Source: Salinicola rhizosphaerae (GTDB lineage Bacteria > Pseudomonadota > Gammaproteobacteria > Pseudomonadales > Halomonadaceae). From it: a DNA stretch of 64,000 nt. A program made the translations under genes and the position numbers. The notes under the pieces are model-generated. The model ran no database searches and was not told the DNA's origin. It saw only the letters and a program-made list of their open reading frames with translations. Shown here in pieces: positions 56,259-64,000 of the stretch (position 1 is the stretch's first letter; each line of letters starts with the position of its first letter). Location of the stretch: positions 81,842 through 145,841 of the forward strand of contig NZ_BMZI01000001.1 in assembly GCF_014652715.1 (NCBI RefSeq), written 5' to 3'.

Positions 56259-57119
56259 ATGCAAAAGGACAGCGCATTGTTGGAAGTGACATTGGACGTT
56301 GCCCCGCCGGGTTCGGCAGAACTTCTGTATAAGTTGATGACAGCGGATGAGACGTGGACTCTTTATAATGGCCCATATTTCGGCTATCAGCGTCCTTCGT
56401 TTGATGAGTTTCGGGAAAGACGCTTCAAGCGATTACAGGCCGGCGACGACGCCCAAGTCATCTTTCTGGAAGGGCGCCCGGTAGGCGAAGTCAGTTTCTA
56501 CTGGGAATCCGAAAGCACGCGCTGGCTCGAGGCCGGGATCGCGATCTATGACTCCAGCGTTTGGGGCCGGGGGATTGGTCACCGGGCCCTGCAGCAGTGG
56601 ACGACCCGCCTGTTCGAACGCCTCGAAGTCGAACGTGTCGGACTGACGACCTGGTCCGGCAATCCCGGCATGATGACCTGCGCGCTCAAGGCGGGTTATC
56701 GGCTGGAAGGGCGGCTGCGCAAGGTGCGCTTTTATCAGGGCGAGTATTACGATTCCCTTCGCTACGGAGTACTGCGCAGTGAGTGGGGTGAGCCTTTGGT
56801 GCCTGCGTCTCCATCGAGCGATAGCCTCGAGGCGAGACTTCTCGACACGGAATTGCTCGACACCATTTCACGCATGGAGTCCCGCTTGTGCGCCGGTGAG
56901 CCCCATGCCGTTCCCCGCTGGTGCGAGGTGTATACGGCACTCGCGGCAAGGTTCGCCGAGGACCTGGGAGCAGGTTCTCGGGAGACGCTGCTGGCTCGCT
57001 CCGGCGCGTTGATGATGTTGCAGGCGCTGGCTGAAAACGGCATTGGTGGAGAAACGTCCCGGCGTGCTGGCGGTGATATCGGGCCCGGTAGAGCTGACGC
57101 TCGCGAGAAGTCTCCATGA
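56259..57119 (+). CDS. GNAT acetyltransferase (RimJ/RimL-like) with C-terminal extension
   Basis: 286 residues. The acetyltransferase domain covers about 1-180: GEVSFYWE, VWGRGIGHRALQQW (acetyl-CoA loop) and NPGMMTCALKAGYRLEGRLRK are RimJ/RimL type. A further about 100 residues of helical sequence follow (RLLDTELLDTISRMESRL...), not in the standard family. The stop overlaps the next ATG by 4 bp. Acceptor unknown (amine or ribosomal protein N-terminus). Confidence 0.82.
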   Translation: MQKDSALLEVTLDVAPPGSAELLYKLMTADETWTLYNGPYFGYQRPSFDEFRERRFKRLQAGDDAQVIFLEGRPVGEVSFYWESESTRWLEAGIAIYDSSVWGRGIGHRALQQWTTRLFERLEVERVGLTTWSGNPGMMTCALKAGYRLEGRLRKVRFYQGEYYDSLRYGVLRSEWGEPLVPASPSSDSLEARLLDTELLDTISRMESRLCAGEPHAVPRWCEVYTALAARFAEDLGAGSRETLLARSGALMMLQALAENGIGGETSRRAGGDIGPGRADAREKSP

Positions 57120-57586
57120 ATTTGACGCCGGCGCAATCGGACTTTCTACAGCGTTACCGGGACTCGACAGAAATGATCGATGGTGCCCAAATGCCGGGCG
57201 TGGTCGCAGAGTGCTTTGGAGATCGGCCAGTATTGATCGACGAGTGCGCGCGGCTGATTCACGCCGGTATCAAGCGAGCCAGTTGCAGCTGGCTGGCGGT
57301 ATATCGCGCCGGACAACAGCCGCTGCCTGAAGTTGGCCAGCTGACGATCGTGCTGGATAGCGCGGAACTGCCGGTCTGCATCATCAGGTTGACCGCGATC
57401 GACATCTGTCGCTTCGACGACGTATCTCCTGAATTTGCGACGCTCGAAGGCGAGGGAGATGGCTCCTACTCGTGGTGGCATCGCGAACACCTTCGCTTCT
57501 TTCGTCGTCAGGCCGCCGAGCTGAATATCGCTTTCACGGGAGACGCCGAGTTACTGCTCGAGTATTTCGAGAAGGTATTTCCCTGA
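57116..57586 (+). CDS. ASCH domain protein
   Basis: 156 residues of the ASCH (PUA-like RNA-binding) fold: FGDRPVLIDECARLIHAGIKRASCSWLAVY, LPEVGQLTIVLDS and EGEGDGSYSWWHREHLRFF are conserved in bacterial ASCH proteins. E. coli YqfB of the same fold hydrolyses N4-acetylcytidine. Overlaps the GNAT gene before it. Function here unproven. Confidence 0.82.
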   Translation: MNLTPAQSDFLQRYRDSTEMIDGAQMPGVVAECFGDRPVLIDECARLIHAGIKRASCSWLAVYRAGQQPLPEVGQLTIVLDSAELPVCIIRLTAIDICRFDDVSPEFATLEGEGDGSYSWWHREHLRFFRRQAAELNIAFTGDAELLLEYFEKVFP

Positions 57587-57609
57587 TCGACCGGGATCCG
57601 AGAGTCATC

Positions 57610-58074
57610 ATGAATTCTTCATCAGCCGCGGCTTCGACACCTCAGATTACCTTGATTGATCTTGGCGGCACTCTTTGGAAGCAGGCCCGCGAGTTGCGAT
57701 ATCAGCTGTTCTTTGCCGATCACGGACTGCCCGAGTCGGTGATGGATGACGAACGGGAGGCGTCTGCCTGGCATCTCGCTGCCGTGCGGGATGGCGATCT
57801 GCTGGGCTATGGGCGATTGAACCAGCTTCCGGATGGCAGCTGGCTGATTTCGCAGATGGTCGTGGCTCCAGCGTGCCAAGGGCAGGGCGTCGGGAGGCTC
57901 ATACTGAGAGAGCTGATCGACGCGACGGTCAGGGCAGGAGGCGGTGTCATCCGACTGAATGCGAGGTGTCACGCGACGGCGTTCTACCGAAACGAGGGCT
58001 TCCTGCCTGTCGGCGAGCCTTTCGTTTCGGCGATCACGGGAGTCGAACACGTCGAGATGGCCAGAGGATCATGA
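57610..58074 (+). CDS. GNAT-family N-acetyltransferase
   Basis: 154 residues with the acetyl-CoA motif VVAPACQGQGVGRLILREL near 95-113 and the C-terminal NARCHATAFYRNEGFLPVGEPF. It is similar to ElaA-like single-domain GNATs. 23 bp after the ASCH gene, so likely co-transcribed. Substrate unknown. Confidence 0.83.
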   Translation: MNSSSAAASTPQITLIDLGGTLWKQARELRYQLFFADHGLPESVMDDEREASAWHLAAVRDGDLLGYGRLNQLPDGSWLISQMVVAPACQGQGVGRLILRELIDATVRAGGGVIRLNARCHATAFYRNEGFLPVGEPFVSAITGVEHVEMARGS

Positions 58075-58281
58075 ACCCTCGACGGTGAGAAAAGGCCTTT
58101 CCTGTTCCCTTCCCGGCAAGATGAACCGCTTTCGGTGAGGACGCCCGTGCCTCGAGATTGAGCCTTCCGTGTGAAATAAACCGTATTGAGCGTTACGCAA
58201 CGTTACCTTACGCTGAGTGTTCATGTCGGCATCGCCGCCGATGAGACGTCATCAGTCAGCCCAGCCGGGCGAGGAACAACC

Positions 58282-59619
58282 GTGACCACGCTATTGACGC
58301 GACTTTGTGCGGTCGCCAAGGATGAGGGCCCCTATCTCGCAGAGTGGGTCTTTCACCATCTGCACTTGGGGTTCGATCAGATTCACGTCATTCTCAATCG
58401 CACCTCGGACCACTCGGCCGCGCTGCTCGAGCGAATCGGGCGACACTATCCTCAGGTCACCTTCGAATTCATCGACTGGATCGATGTCTGCGATCCCGGC
58501 GTCAGCAAGAAACTGCAGACGATCGCTTACGCCAAGGCACTGGACGAGGCGAGACGCGCGGGCGTCGACTGGCTGATGTTTCTCGATGTCGACGAATTCT
58601 GGACACCTCGGGATCTGGCAACGCCGATCGGTGAGTTCATCGCGCGGATGAACCTGGAGACGCCGAGCCCGATCTCCTTTCTATGGCACTGCGAGCTAGG
58701 TCAGCGGGAAGCCTTTACGCCGTTGAGCAACGGCTCTGGCTACGAGCTGTCGTCTCACCTGAAGACGCTGACGCCGATTCAGACGCTGAATATTCGCAAG
58801 GTCAGAATTCACTGCCCGCTATTCGATGACGCTGTGGTGGTGCTGGATGCCGAGGGCCAACCCATGGCCTTCCGCGAAGACGAGCCCGAGCTGGCGGCCA
58901 GCGCGGTGATCGCGCCCAAAAGTGCGTATGTGATCCATCGCATGTTCCGCTCCGAAGATGAGTATCTTGCGCTGCTGCTGCGGGGGCGCCCCTCCGGCAA
59001 GTCGGAACTGAAGACCAATCGGCGGGCCTATCGCTCGCACGAAAACGTTGACGTGAAACGGCGCAATACGTGGCCGCGCGAGGCGTTCAGGGATTATCGC
59101 GGCAAACGGTCGGCGTTCATGAAGCAGATAGGGGCGCGGGCTTTGATCGAGCGCGATCGCCGCGCGGTCCTGAATCGCTCGGAGAGAGCGGTCGTGCGTT
59201 TGAAGTCGATGCTCGCCACGCACGAACGTGACCAGGCGGTCACGGCACTGAAGGGAACCCGCCATTGGGCAAGCGCCAGCCAGGCCGTTGCGGCACCAGC
59301 GTCCGAGACACCCATACCGGCTGCGCCTGCCGGGGAAAGCGTCTCGAAATCATCGCCCGCCCAGTCCGAGGGCAGCGCGGAGGTCGCCACCAGGACAGCG
59401 GGTAATGCACTCCACGTCGTGACCTCGGCTGGCAGCGCGGTATCCGATAGTCGCCAACCTGCGTATCGGTCGGCTGTCGTCGCAGAGCCATCAAGGAGAG
59501 TCGGCTTGGTGCCTTCAAGTTCCAGGAGTGTCGGAGCGTCGAGATCTCGATCGTTTCTGGGGCGTCGGTTCGCATGGTTGAGAGCGGCGGCCCAGAGCGC
59601 TATTCGCAAGATGGGGTGA
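58282..59619 (+). CDS. Glycosyltransferase (Glyco_tranf_2_4/GT92-like) with low-complexity tail
   Basis: 445 residues from a GTG at 58282, chosen for GAGGAACAACC upstream; an earlier in-frame TTG gives an unlikely extension. AVAKDEGPYLAEWVFHHLHLGFDQI and the DVDEFW motif (Asp102, Asp104) are those of the family. The catalytic part ends near residue 300; the last about 130 residues are Ser/Ala/Pro-rich with no domain. A polysaccharide or glycoprotein role is inferred. Confidence 0.8.
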   Translation: MTTLLTRLCAVAKDEGPYLAEWVFHHLHLGFDQIHVILNRTSDHSAALLERIGRHYPQVTFEFIDWIDVCDPGVSKKLQTIAYAKALDEARRAGVDWLMFLDVDEFWTPRDLATPIGEFIARMNLETPSPISFLWHCELGQREAFTPLSNGSGYELSSHLKTLTPIQTLNIRKVRIHCPLFDDAVVVLDAEGQPMAFREDEPELAASAVIAPKSAYVIHRMFRSEDEYLALLLRGRPSGKSELKTNRRAYRSHENVDVKRRNTWPREAFRDYRGKRSAFMKQIGARALIERDRRAVLNRSERAVVRLKSMLATHERDQAVTALKGTRHWASASQAVAAPASETPIPAAPAGESVSKSSPAQSEGSAEVATRTAGNALHVVTSAGSAVSDSRQPAYRSAVVAEPSRRVGLVPSSSRSVGASRSRSFLGRRFAWLRAAAQSAIRKMG

Positions 59620-59725
59620 GTGCGGTCGGTCCGGCGACAGCCTGATGCCACGACAGACGGCGCCGCGACAGGATGCGTCACAGGCCTTACCATCGGCATG
59701 ATCGTCTGGCTGCCAAGAGCGCATC

Positions 59726-62113
59726 GTGGATCGACAGGGTTTCATTCTTACGCGCCACTGGCAGGATACGCCCGCCGGCACGGCGGTCTGGTTCTGGTTG
59801 GCGACCGATGCGGGTCCGCGTCGTGTAGCGCTCGGCGTGCAGACGTCGGTGGCGTTCGTCGGCCGTGCGCAGCGTGCGCGTGTGGAGTCGCTGCTGACAC
59901 AAGAGCGGGGCGTCGAGCTGCGCGAGCTCGAGCTGTGCGATTTCGACCGGCAGCAAGTGTTGGGCCTTTACTGCGCCAGCCATCGTCAATTGATGAATCT
60001 GGAACGTCGCCTGCGGGAGGCAGGCATCGACCTGCTCGAAGCGGACGTGCGACCGCCGGATCGCTATCTCATGGAGCGCTTCATCACTGCAGGGGTGACG
60101 TTCGAGGGAACGATCGCGGCCGACGGCGCAGTTACCGAAGCTCAACTTCGGCCGGCATCCGATTATCGGCCGACATTGCGTCTCTGCTCGCTGGATATCG
60201 AGACCAGCGAGCGTGGCGAGCTCTACTCGATTGGTCTGCACGGCTGCGGCCAGCGCGTGGTCTACATGCTCGGGCCGCCGGCGGGTGAGGGGAGCGAAGC
60301 GGACCGCGCTCGCGATTTCGAGCTGGTCTACTGCGATTCCCGCGCCGATCTGCTGCGTGCGCTGAATGCCTGGTTTCGCCGCTTCGACCCCGATGCCATC
60401 ATCGGCTGGAGCGTGATCCAGTTCGATCTGCGCAAACTGGAACAGCACGCGCAGCGACTGGGCGTGCCGCTCACCCTCGGTCGCGGCGAGACACTGATGG
60501 AATGGCGCGCCCACGGCCATCAGCCCAACCACCAGTTCGTCACTATCCCCGGACGACTCGCGATCGACGGTATCGAAGCGCTCAAGTCGGCGACCTGGAG
60601 TTTTCCCTCCTTCAGCCTGGAGAACGTCGCCCAGACGCTGCTTGGCGAGGGCAAGGCGATCGACAACCCCTACCAGCGCATGGCCGATATCAATCGCATG
60701 TTCGCCGAGGACAAACCGGCGCTGGCCCGCTATAACCTCAAGGACTGTGAGCTGGTCACGCGGATCTTCGAGCACACGCGAATCATCGATTTTCTGCTCG
60801 AGCGCGCGAGTGTCACCGGCTTGCCTGCGGATCGCAGTGGCGGTTCGGTGGCCGCGTTCTCGCATCTTTACCTGCCACGAATGCATCGGCTCGGCTATGT
60901 GGCGCCGACGCTGGGCAGTCGCGATGGAGAGGACAGCCCGGGTGGCTACGTCATGGATTCTCGGCCCGGCCTTTATGACTCGGTGCTGGTGCTCGATTTC
61001 AAGAGTCTCTACCCCTCGATCATCCGGTCGTATCTGATCGACCCGATAGGGCTCGTCGAGGGCTTGGCGGACCCGAGCGATACAGCCTCGGTTCCCGGGT
61101 TCCTCGGTGCGCGATTCTCACGAGCCCGCCACGCGCTGCCGGCTATCGTCGAGCAGGTCTGGGAGGGCCGCGAGGCGGCCAAGCGAGAGGGAAACGCGCC
61201 GCTGGCGCAGGCGTTGAAGATCATCATGAATGCCTTTTACGGCGTGCTCGGTTCCCGCGGCTGCCGTTTCTTCGACCCGCGGCTGGCGTCCTCGATTACC
61301 ATGCGCGGCCACGAGATCATGCGCCGCACGCGGGAGCTTATCGAAGACGAATACCGTGATGTAAGTTATACCGTTATCTATGGTGACACTGACTCCACTT
61401 TCGTGTGGTTGGGCGGCGCGCACGATGACGAGCAGGCCTGCGCGATCGGTCGGCAGCTGGTGGCGCGGGTCAATGCGTTCTGGCGCGAGCATCTGGCCAA
61501 AGCACATGGGCTCGAGAGTGCGCTGGAGCTGCAGTTCGAAACCCACTTCTCCCGCTTCTTGATGCCGACGATTCGTGGCGCCGAGGAGGGCAGCAAGAAG
61601 CGCTATGCCGGACTGGTTCGTGAAGACGACGGTAACGAGCGTCTGGTCTTCAAGGGTCTGGAGTCCGTGCGGGCAGACTGGTCGCCCTTGGCCAAGACGT
61701 TCCAGCGCGAACTCTATCGGCGAGTTTTCGCCGGCGAGCCCTATCAGGATTACGTGCGCCGGATCGTCCAGGAGACGCTGGCCGGCGATCACGACGACGA
61801 GCTCGTCTACCGCAAGCGGCTACGGCGCAGGCTCGACGACTATCGGCGTAACGTGCCGCCGCACGTGCGCGCAGCCAGACTTGCCGATGACTACAACCGG
61901 CGAATGGGACGCCCGCTGCAGTACCAGAACGGTGGCTGGATTCGCTACGTGATCACGCTGGCTGGTCCTGAGCCGCTGGAAAACCGGCGTTCGCCGGTTG
62001 ACTATCAGCACTACGTGAGTCGACAGCTCCAACCGGTTGCCGACGGTATTCTGCCGTTCGTGGGTGACGATTTCTCGCGCCTGATCGATCAGCAGCTCGG
62101 CCTGTTCTCGTAA
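59726..62113 (+). CDS. polB: DNA polymerase II
   Basis: 795-residue family B polymerase used in replication restart and translesion work. Exo I DIE (157-159), Exo [10 protein letters not shown] (Ser229, Asp234), Exo [12 protein letters not shown], motif [14 protein letters not shown], motif [14 protein letters not shown] and motif C YGDTDST are present. At Exo II the usual Asn is Ser. Start is GTG at 59726 with weak AAGAG. Length matches E. coli PolB. Confidence 0.95.
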   Translation: MDRQGFILTRHWQDTPAGTAVWFWLATDAGPRRVALGVQTSVAFVGRAQRARVESLLTQERGVELRELELCDFDRQQVLGLYCASHRQLMNLERRLREAGIDLLEADVRPPDRYLMERFITAGVTFEGTIAADGAVTEAQLRPASDYRPTLRLCSLDIETSERGELYSIGLHGCGQRVVYMLGPPAGEGSEADRARDFELVYCDSRADLLRALNAWFRRFDPDAIIGWSVIQFDLRKLEQHAQRLGVPLTLGRGETLMEWRAHGHQPNHQFVTIPGRLAIDGIEALKSATWSFPSFSLENVAQTLLGEGKAIDNPYQRMADINRMFAEDKPALARYNLKDCELVTRIFEHTRIIDFLLERASVTGLPADRSGGSVAAFSHLYLPRMHRLGYVAPTLGSRDGEDSPGGYVMDSRPGLYDSVLVLDFKSLYPSIIRSYLIDPIGLVEGLADPSDTASVPGFLGARFSRARHALPAIVEQVWEGREAAKREGNAPLAQALKIIMNAFYGVLGSRGCRFFDPRLASSITMRGHEIMRRTRELIEDEYRDVSYTVIYGDTDSTFVWLGGAHDDEQACAIGRQLVARVNAFWREHLAKAHGLESALELQFETHFSRFLMPTIRGAEEGSKKRYAGLVREDDGNERLVFKGLESVRADWSPLAKTFQRELYRRVFAGEPYQDYVRRIVQETLAGDHDDELVYRKRLRRRLDDYRRNVPPHVRAARLADDYNRRMGRPLQYQNGGWIRYVITLAGPEPLENRRSPVDYQHYVSRQLQPVADGILPFVGDDFSRLIDQQLGLFS

Positions 62114-62216
62114 CCGGGGTTTCGAGCTCGGGACAAATTCCGTTGACCGGGTTTGCATTGGGTGCTATCTAGCGCTGCCGGTAATCGTGCCGGTACCTTT
62201 CGAGGATCTTTTCAAG

Positions 62217-62486
62217 ATGGCATTGCGCCGTTTCCTGCTGGCGTGCGGGGTGGTCTCGCTGACCGCCGGCTGTGCGTCCAACACCTTTGCACCGAACTAT
62301 CAGTCGACCAATACCGATATCTTGCGCATCGGCGGCGATCGCCCGGACGCGACGGCACCTGCCGTCGAGGACCTGGGCTCGTTCTGCGTCGAGACTACGC
62401 AGCAGTGGAACGATCAGGGCCGCACACCCGATGACCAGCGGCTGTGGGTAAAGAGCACGCTGCGCCGCGCGGTGCCGTGCCGATAA
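62217..62486 (+). CDS. Small lipoprotein, unknown function
   Basis: 89 residues with lipobox LTAGC (Cys19 is lipidated). The rest is hydrophilic with one further Cys pair (SFCVE ... AVPCR). GAGGA lies 11 bases before the ATG. I do not recognise the family. Confidence 0.65.
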   Translation: MALRRFLLACGVVSLTAGCASNTFAPNYQSTNTDILRIGGDRPDATAPAVEDLGSFCVETTQQWNDQGRTPDDQRLWVKSTLRRAVPCR

Positions 62487-62567
62487 TCAGGTCTTGAGTG
62501 CCTCGCCGGTGTGTTCGACAGCGCATCAAACGTACCGGTGCCTCGGTCCAGTACTCAGCGTCATCTT

Positions 62568-62591
62568 GCCGAGCCGAGAATCCGGCTCGGC
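62568..62591 (+). terminator. Hairpin after the small lipoprotein gene
   Basis: GCCGAGCC (62568-62575) and GGCTCGGC (62584-62591), 8-base loop, about 80 bp after the stop. No T-run, so low certainty. Confidence 0.35.
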
Positions 62592-62736
62592 GCTTCCCGC
62601 CGACTATCGTCTGCTTTGTCTTTGCTTGCCAGGGTCACGCGAAATAGCGTGATATCCCAGCGGCGCCGGGATCTCTCGCTGCGAGCCGTTGGCTGCTATG
62701 TTCAAGGTTTCTCCCGGTTGTCTGGAGGGACGACGC

Positions 62737-63462
62737 ATGATCTATCAGCTCTACTATTGGCCGGGGATTCCCGGACGCGGCGAATTCGTGCGGCTGGCGC
62801 TTGAAGACGCAGGTGCCGAATACGAAGACGTCGGCAGACGGGCCGGTGCCGACGGCGGTGCCAATGCGGTCAGCGAATTTCTGCACGGTGGCGAGATCGG
62901 GCACCCGCACTTTGCACCGCCGATCTTGAAAGCGGGTGATCTCGTGGTCTCGCATGTCGCCAATATTCTGCAGTACCTGGCGCTGCGGCTCGATCTCGTG
63001 CCTGCGGATGAGGCCAGCCGGGCCTGGGCCAATGGTTTGCAGCTGACGCTGACCGATTTCGTCGCCGAGATTCACGACACCCATCATCCGATCGGGGTCT
63101 CGCTCTACTACGAAAATCAGCAGGCCGCCGCCGTGCAGCGGGCCGAAGGCTTCGTGCAGGAACGGCTGCCGAAGTTTCTCGACTATTTTGAACGGGTGCT
63201 GGCCACCAATGGCGGCAACGAGGCGTATCTCGTCGGGACCGCCCACAGCTACGTCGACCTGTCGCTATTTCAGGTCGTCACGGGATTGCGCTACGCCTTT
63301 CCGCGAGCGATGTCCCGCCTGGAGCCGGAACTGCCGATGCTGACGGCGCTGGTGGACCGGGTCAGTCAGCGGCCTCGCGTGGCGGCCTACCTGACATCCG
63401 ATCGACGGCTCGACTTCAACGAAAGCGGCATCTTTCGTCACTATCCCGAGCTGGACAGGTGA
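62737..63462 (+). CDS. Glutathione S-transferase (sigma/pi-like)
   Basis: 241 residues. The N-terminal domain starts YQLYYWPGIPGRGEFVRLALEDAG and contains the VSHVANILQYLA segment; the C-terminal domain is helical. Resembles eukaryote-like bacterial GSTs with a Tyr near the start as active-site candidate. GGAGGGA precedes the ATG at 62737. Substrate unknown. Confidence 0.85.
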   Translation: MIYQLYYWPGIPGRGEFVRLALEDAGAEYEDVGRRAGADGGANAVSEFLHGGEIGHPHFAPPILKAGDLVVSHVANILQYLALRLDLVPADEASRAWANGLQLTLTDFVAEIHDTHHPIGVSLYYENQQAAAVQRAEGFVQERLPKFLDYFERVLATNGGNEAYLVGTAHSYVDLSLFQVVTGLRYAFPRAMSRLEPELPMLTALVDRVSQRPRVAAYLTSDRRLDFNESGIFRHYPELDR

Positions 63463-63555
63463 CGACGATCACCGCCGCGGCTATCGGCGATGCCGGGTAA
63501 TCGGCACCTGACAACGGCGTTTAGCGTGCTAAAGTAGGCAGTTACGACATCGGGT

Positions 63556-63573
63556 CGAGCCAATGCAGGCTCG
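63556..63573 (+). other. Hairpin in the luxS leader
   Basis: CGAGCC (63556-63561) and GGCTCG (63568-63573) with a 6-base loop, about 30 bp before the luxS ATG. It does not match a riboswitch I know. Confidence 0.35.
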
Positions 63574-63604
63574 GCTCTCGGACACGCCGAGAAGGAGGCA
63601 CGAT

Positions 63605-64000
63605 ATGCCATTACTCGATAGTTTCATGGTCGACCACACCAAGATGAATGCACCGGCGGTGCGCGTGGCCAAGCAGATGAAGACGCCTGGCGGCGACAAC
63701 ATCACGGTCTACGACCTGCGCTTCTGCGTACCCAACGAAGAGATCCTCTCCGAGCGCGGCATTCACACGTTGGAGCATCTGTTCGCCGGGTTCATGCGCC
63801 AGCATCTCAACGGTGACGGTGTCGAAATCATCGATATCTCACCGATGGGTTGCCGCACGGGTTTCTACATGAGCCTGATCGGGCAGGTCGACGAAAAGGC
63901 CGTCGGCGCGGCGTGGAATGCATCGATGGAAGATGTTCTGGCGCTGACCGATCAGAAGTCGATCCCCGAGCTCAACATCTATCAGTGCGGTACCGCCGGC
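63605..64000 (+). CDS. luxS: S-ribosylhomocysteine lyase LuxS (partial)
   Basis: 132 codons of LuxS, cut by the window end. It converts S-ribosylhomocysteine to homocysteine and DPD (the precursor of autoinducer 2). Zinc ligands His54, His58 (HTLEH) and Cys128 (YQCG) and the catalytic Cys83 (MGCRTGFY) are present. AGAAGGAGG precedes the ATG. pfs is not in the window. Confidence 0.96.
   Translation, partial: MPLLDSFMVDHTKMNAPAVRVAKQMKTPGGDNITVYDLRFCVPNEEILSERGIHTLEHLFAGFMRQHLNGDGVEIIDISPMGCRTGFYMSLIGQVDEKAVGAAWNASMEDVLALTDQKSIPELNIYQCGTAG

Noticed and set aside
63541-63604. SAH riboswitch before luxS
   Set aside because: Only one short hairpin; the conserved pseudoknot core is not seen.
1-64000. 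tRNA, rRNA, insertion sequences or prophage
   Set aside because: Read on both strands for T-loop (GGTTCGAATC-like) patterns and transposase motifs; none convincing. A covariance search would be decisive.

Overview
The window is a GC-rich, gene-dense stretch of chromosome from a gammaproteobacterium. Gene content and order (lnt-corC-ybeY-ybeZ-miaB, a DUF1820 gene, gph next to trpE, nth next to rnfB/rsxB, luxS, cysTWA) suggest the Halomonadaceae or a close relative. That placement is inferred from gene content only. I saw no rRNA, tRNA, CRISPR array, insertion sequence or prophage genes, so this looks like core chromosome with one accessory-looking patch at about 48.6-59.7 kb.

Layout. 0-9.5 kb (minus strand): an MHS-type transporter, an HglS-type 2-oxoadipate dioxygenase, then envelope and RNA maintenance genes (lnt, corC, ybeY, ybeZ, miaB). 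9.7-12.5 kb: DUF1820, an SH3-domain membrane protein, thiopurine methyltransferase and the YajG lipoprotein. 12.6-16.4 kb: a tightly overlapping sulfate uptake operon, sbp-cysT-cysW-cysA. 16.6-20.6 kb: a transporter, an SH3/PPC-type periplasmic protein and gamma-glutamyltransferase. 21.0-24.9 kb: a three-gene periplasmic GMC dehydrogenase (Tat-exported small subunit, FAD subunit with a Cys cluster, triheme cytochrome c). 25.0-30.9 kb: rpe, a GIY-YIG protein, an orphan ParA, and a FAN1-like nuclease overlapping a nuclease-helicase fusion gene, probably a DNA-repair pair. 31-39.3 kb: dihydroxyacetone kinase, NDH-2, gph, trpE, a VTT/DedA-type protein, argF and grxD. 39.4-48.5 kb: rnt, argG, an HlyU-like protein, a tRNA-queuosine mannosyltransferase homologue, a GST, a DUF1161 protein, nth, a soluble RnfB-like ferredoxin and metG.

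48.6-59.7 kb is accessory in character. A four-gene minus-strand cluster (VOC protein, Old Yellow Enzyme, DJ-1/PfpI protein, quinone reductase) lies divergent to a LysR regulator and reads as an electrophile or carbonyl detoxification unit. A second LysR gene is divergent to an SRPBCC gene, followed by a Tat-exported royal-jelly-protein-like gene, a GNAT-ASCH-GNAT trio and a glycosyltransferase. The window ends with polB (DNA polymerase II), a small lipoprotein, a second GST and a truncated luxS.

The non-coding sequence holds the less expected signals. There is a rho-independent terminator inside the argF leader (candidate attenuator) and a short open frame ending Trp-Arg-Trp just before trpE (candidate trp leader peptide). 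Five REP-like palindromes cluster between rsxB and metG. At least six spacers carry degenerate tandem repeats with a 14-18 bp period. Two DnaA-box-like sites face each other upstream of the SH3 gene. Several starts were moved to the codon with a good ribosome binding site; some are GTG or TTG and are marked as such.
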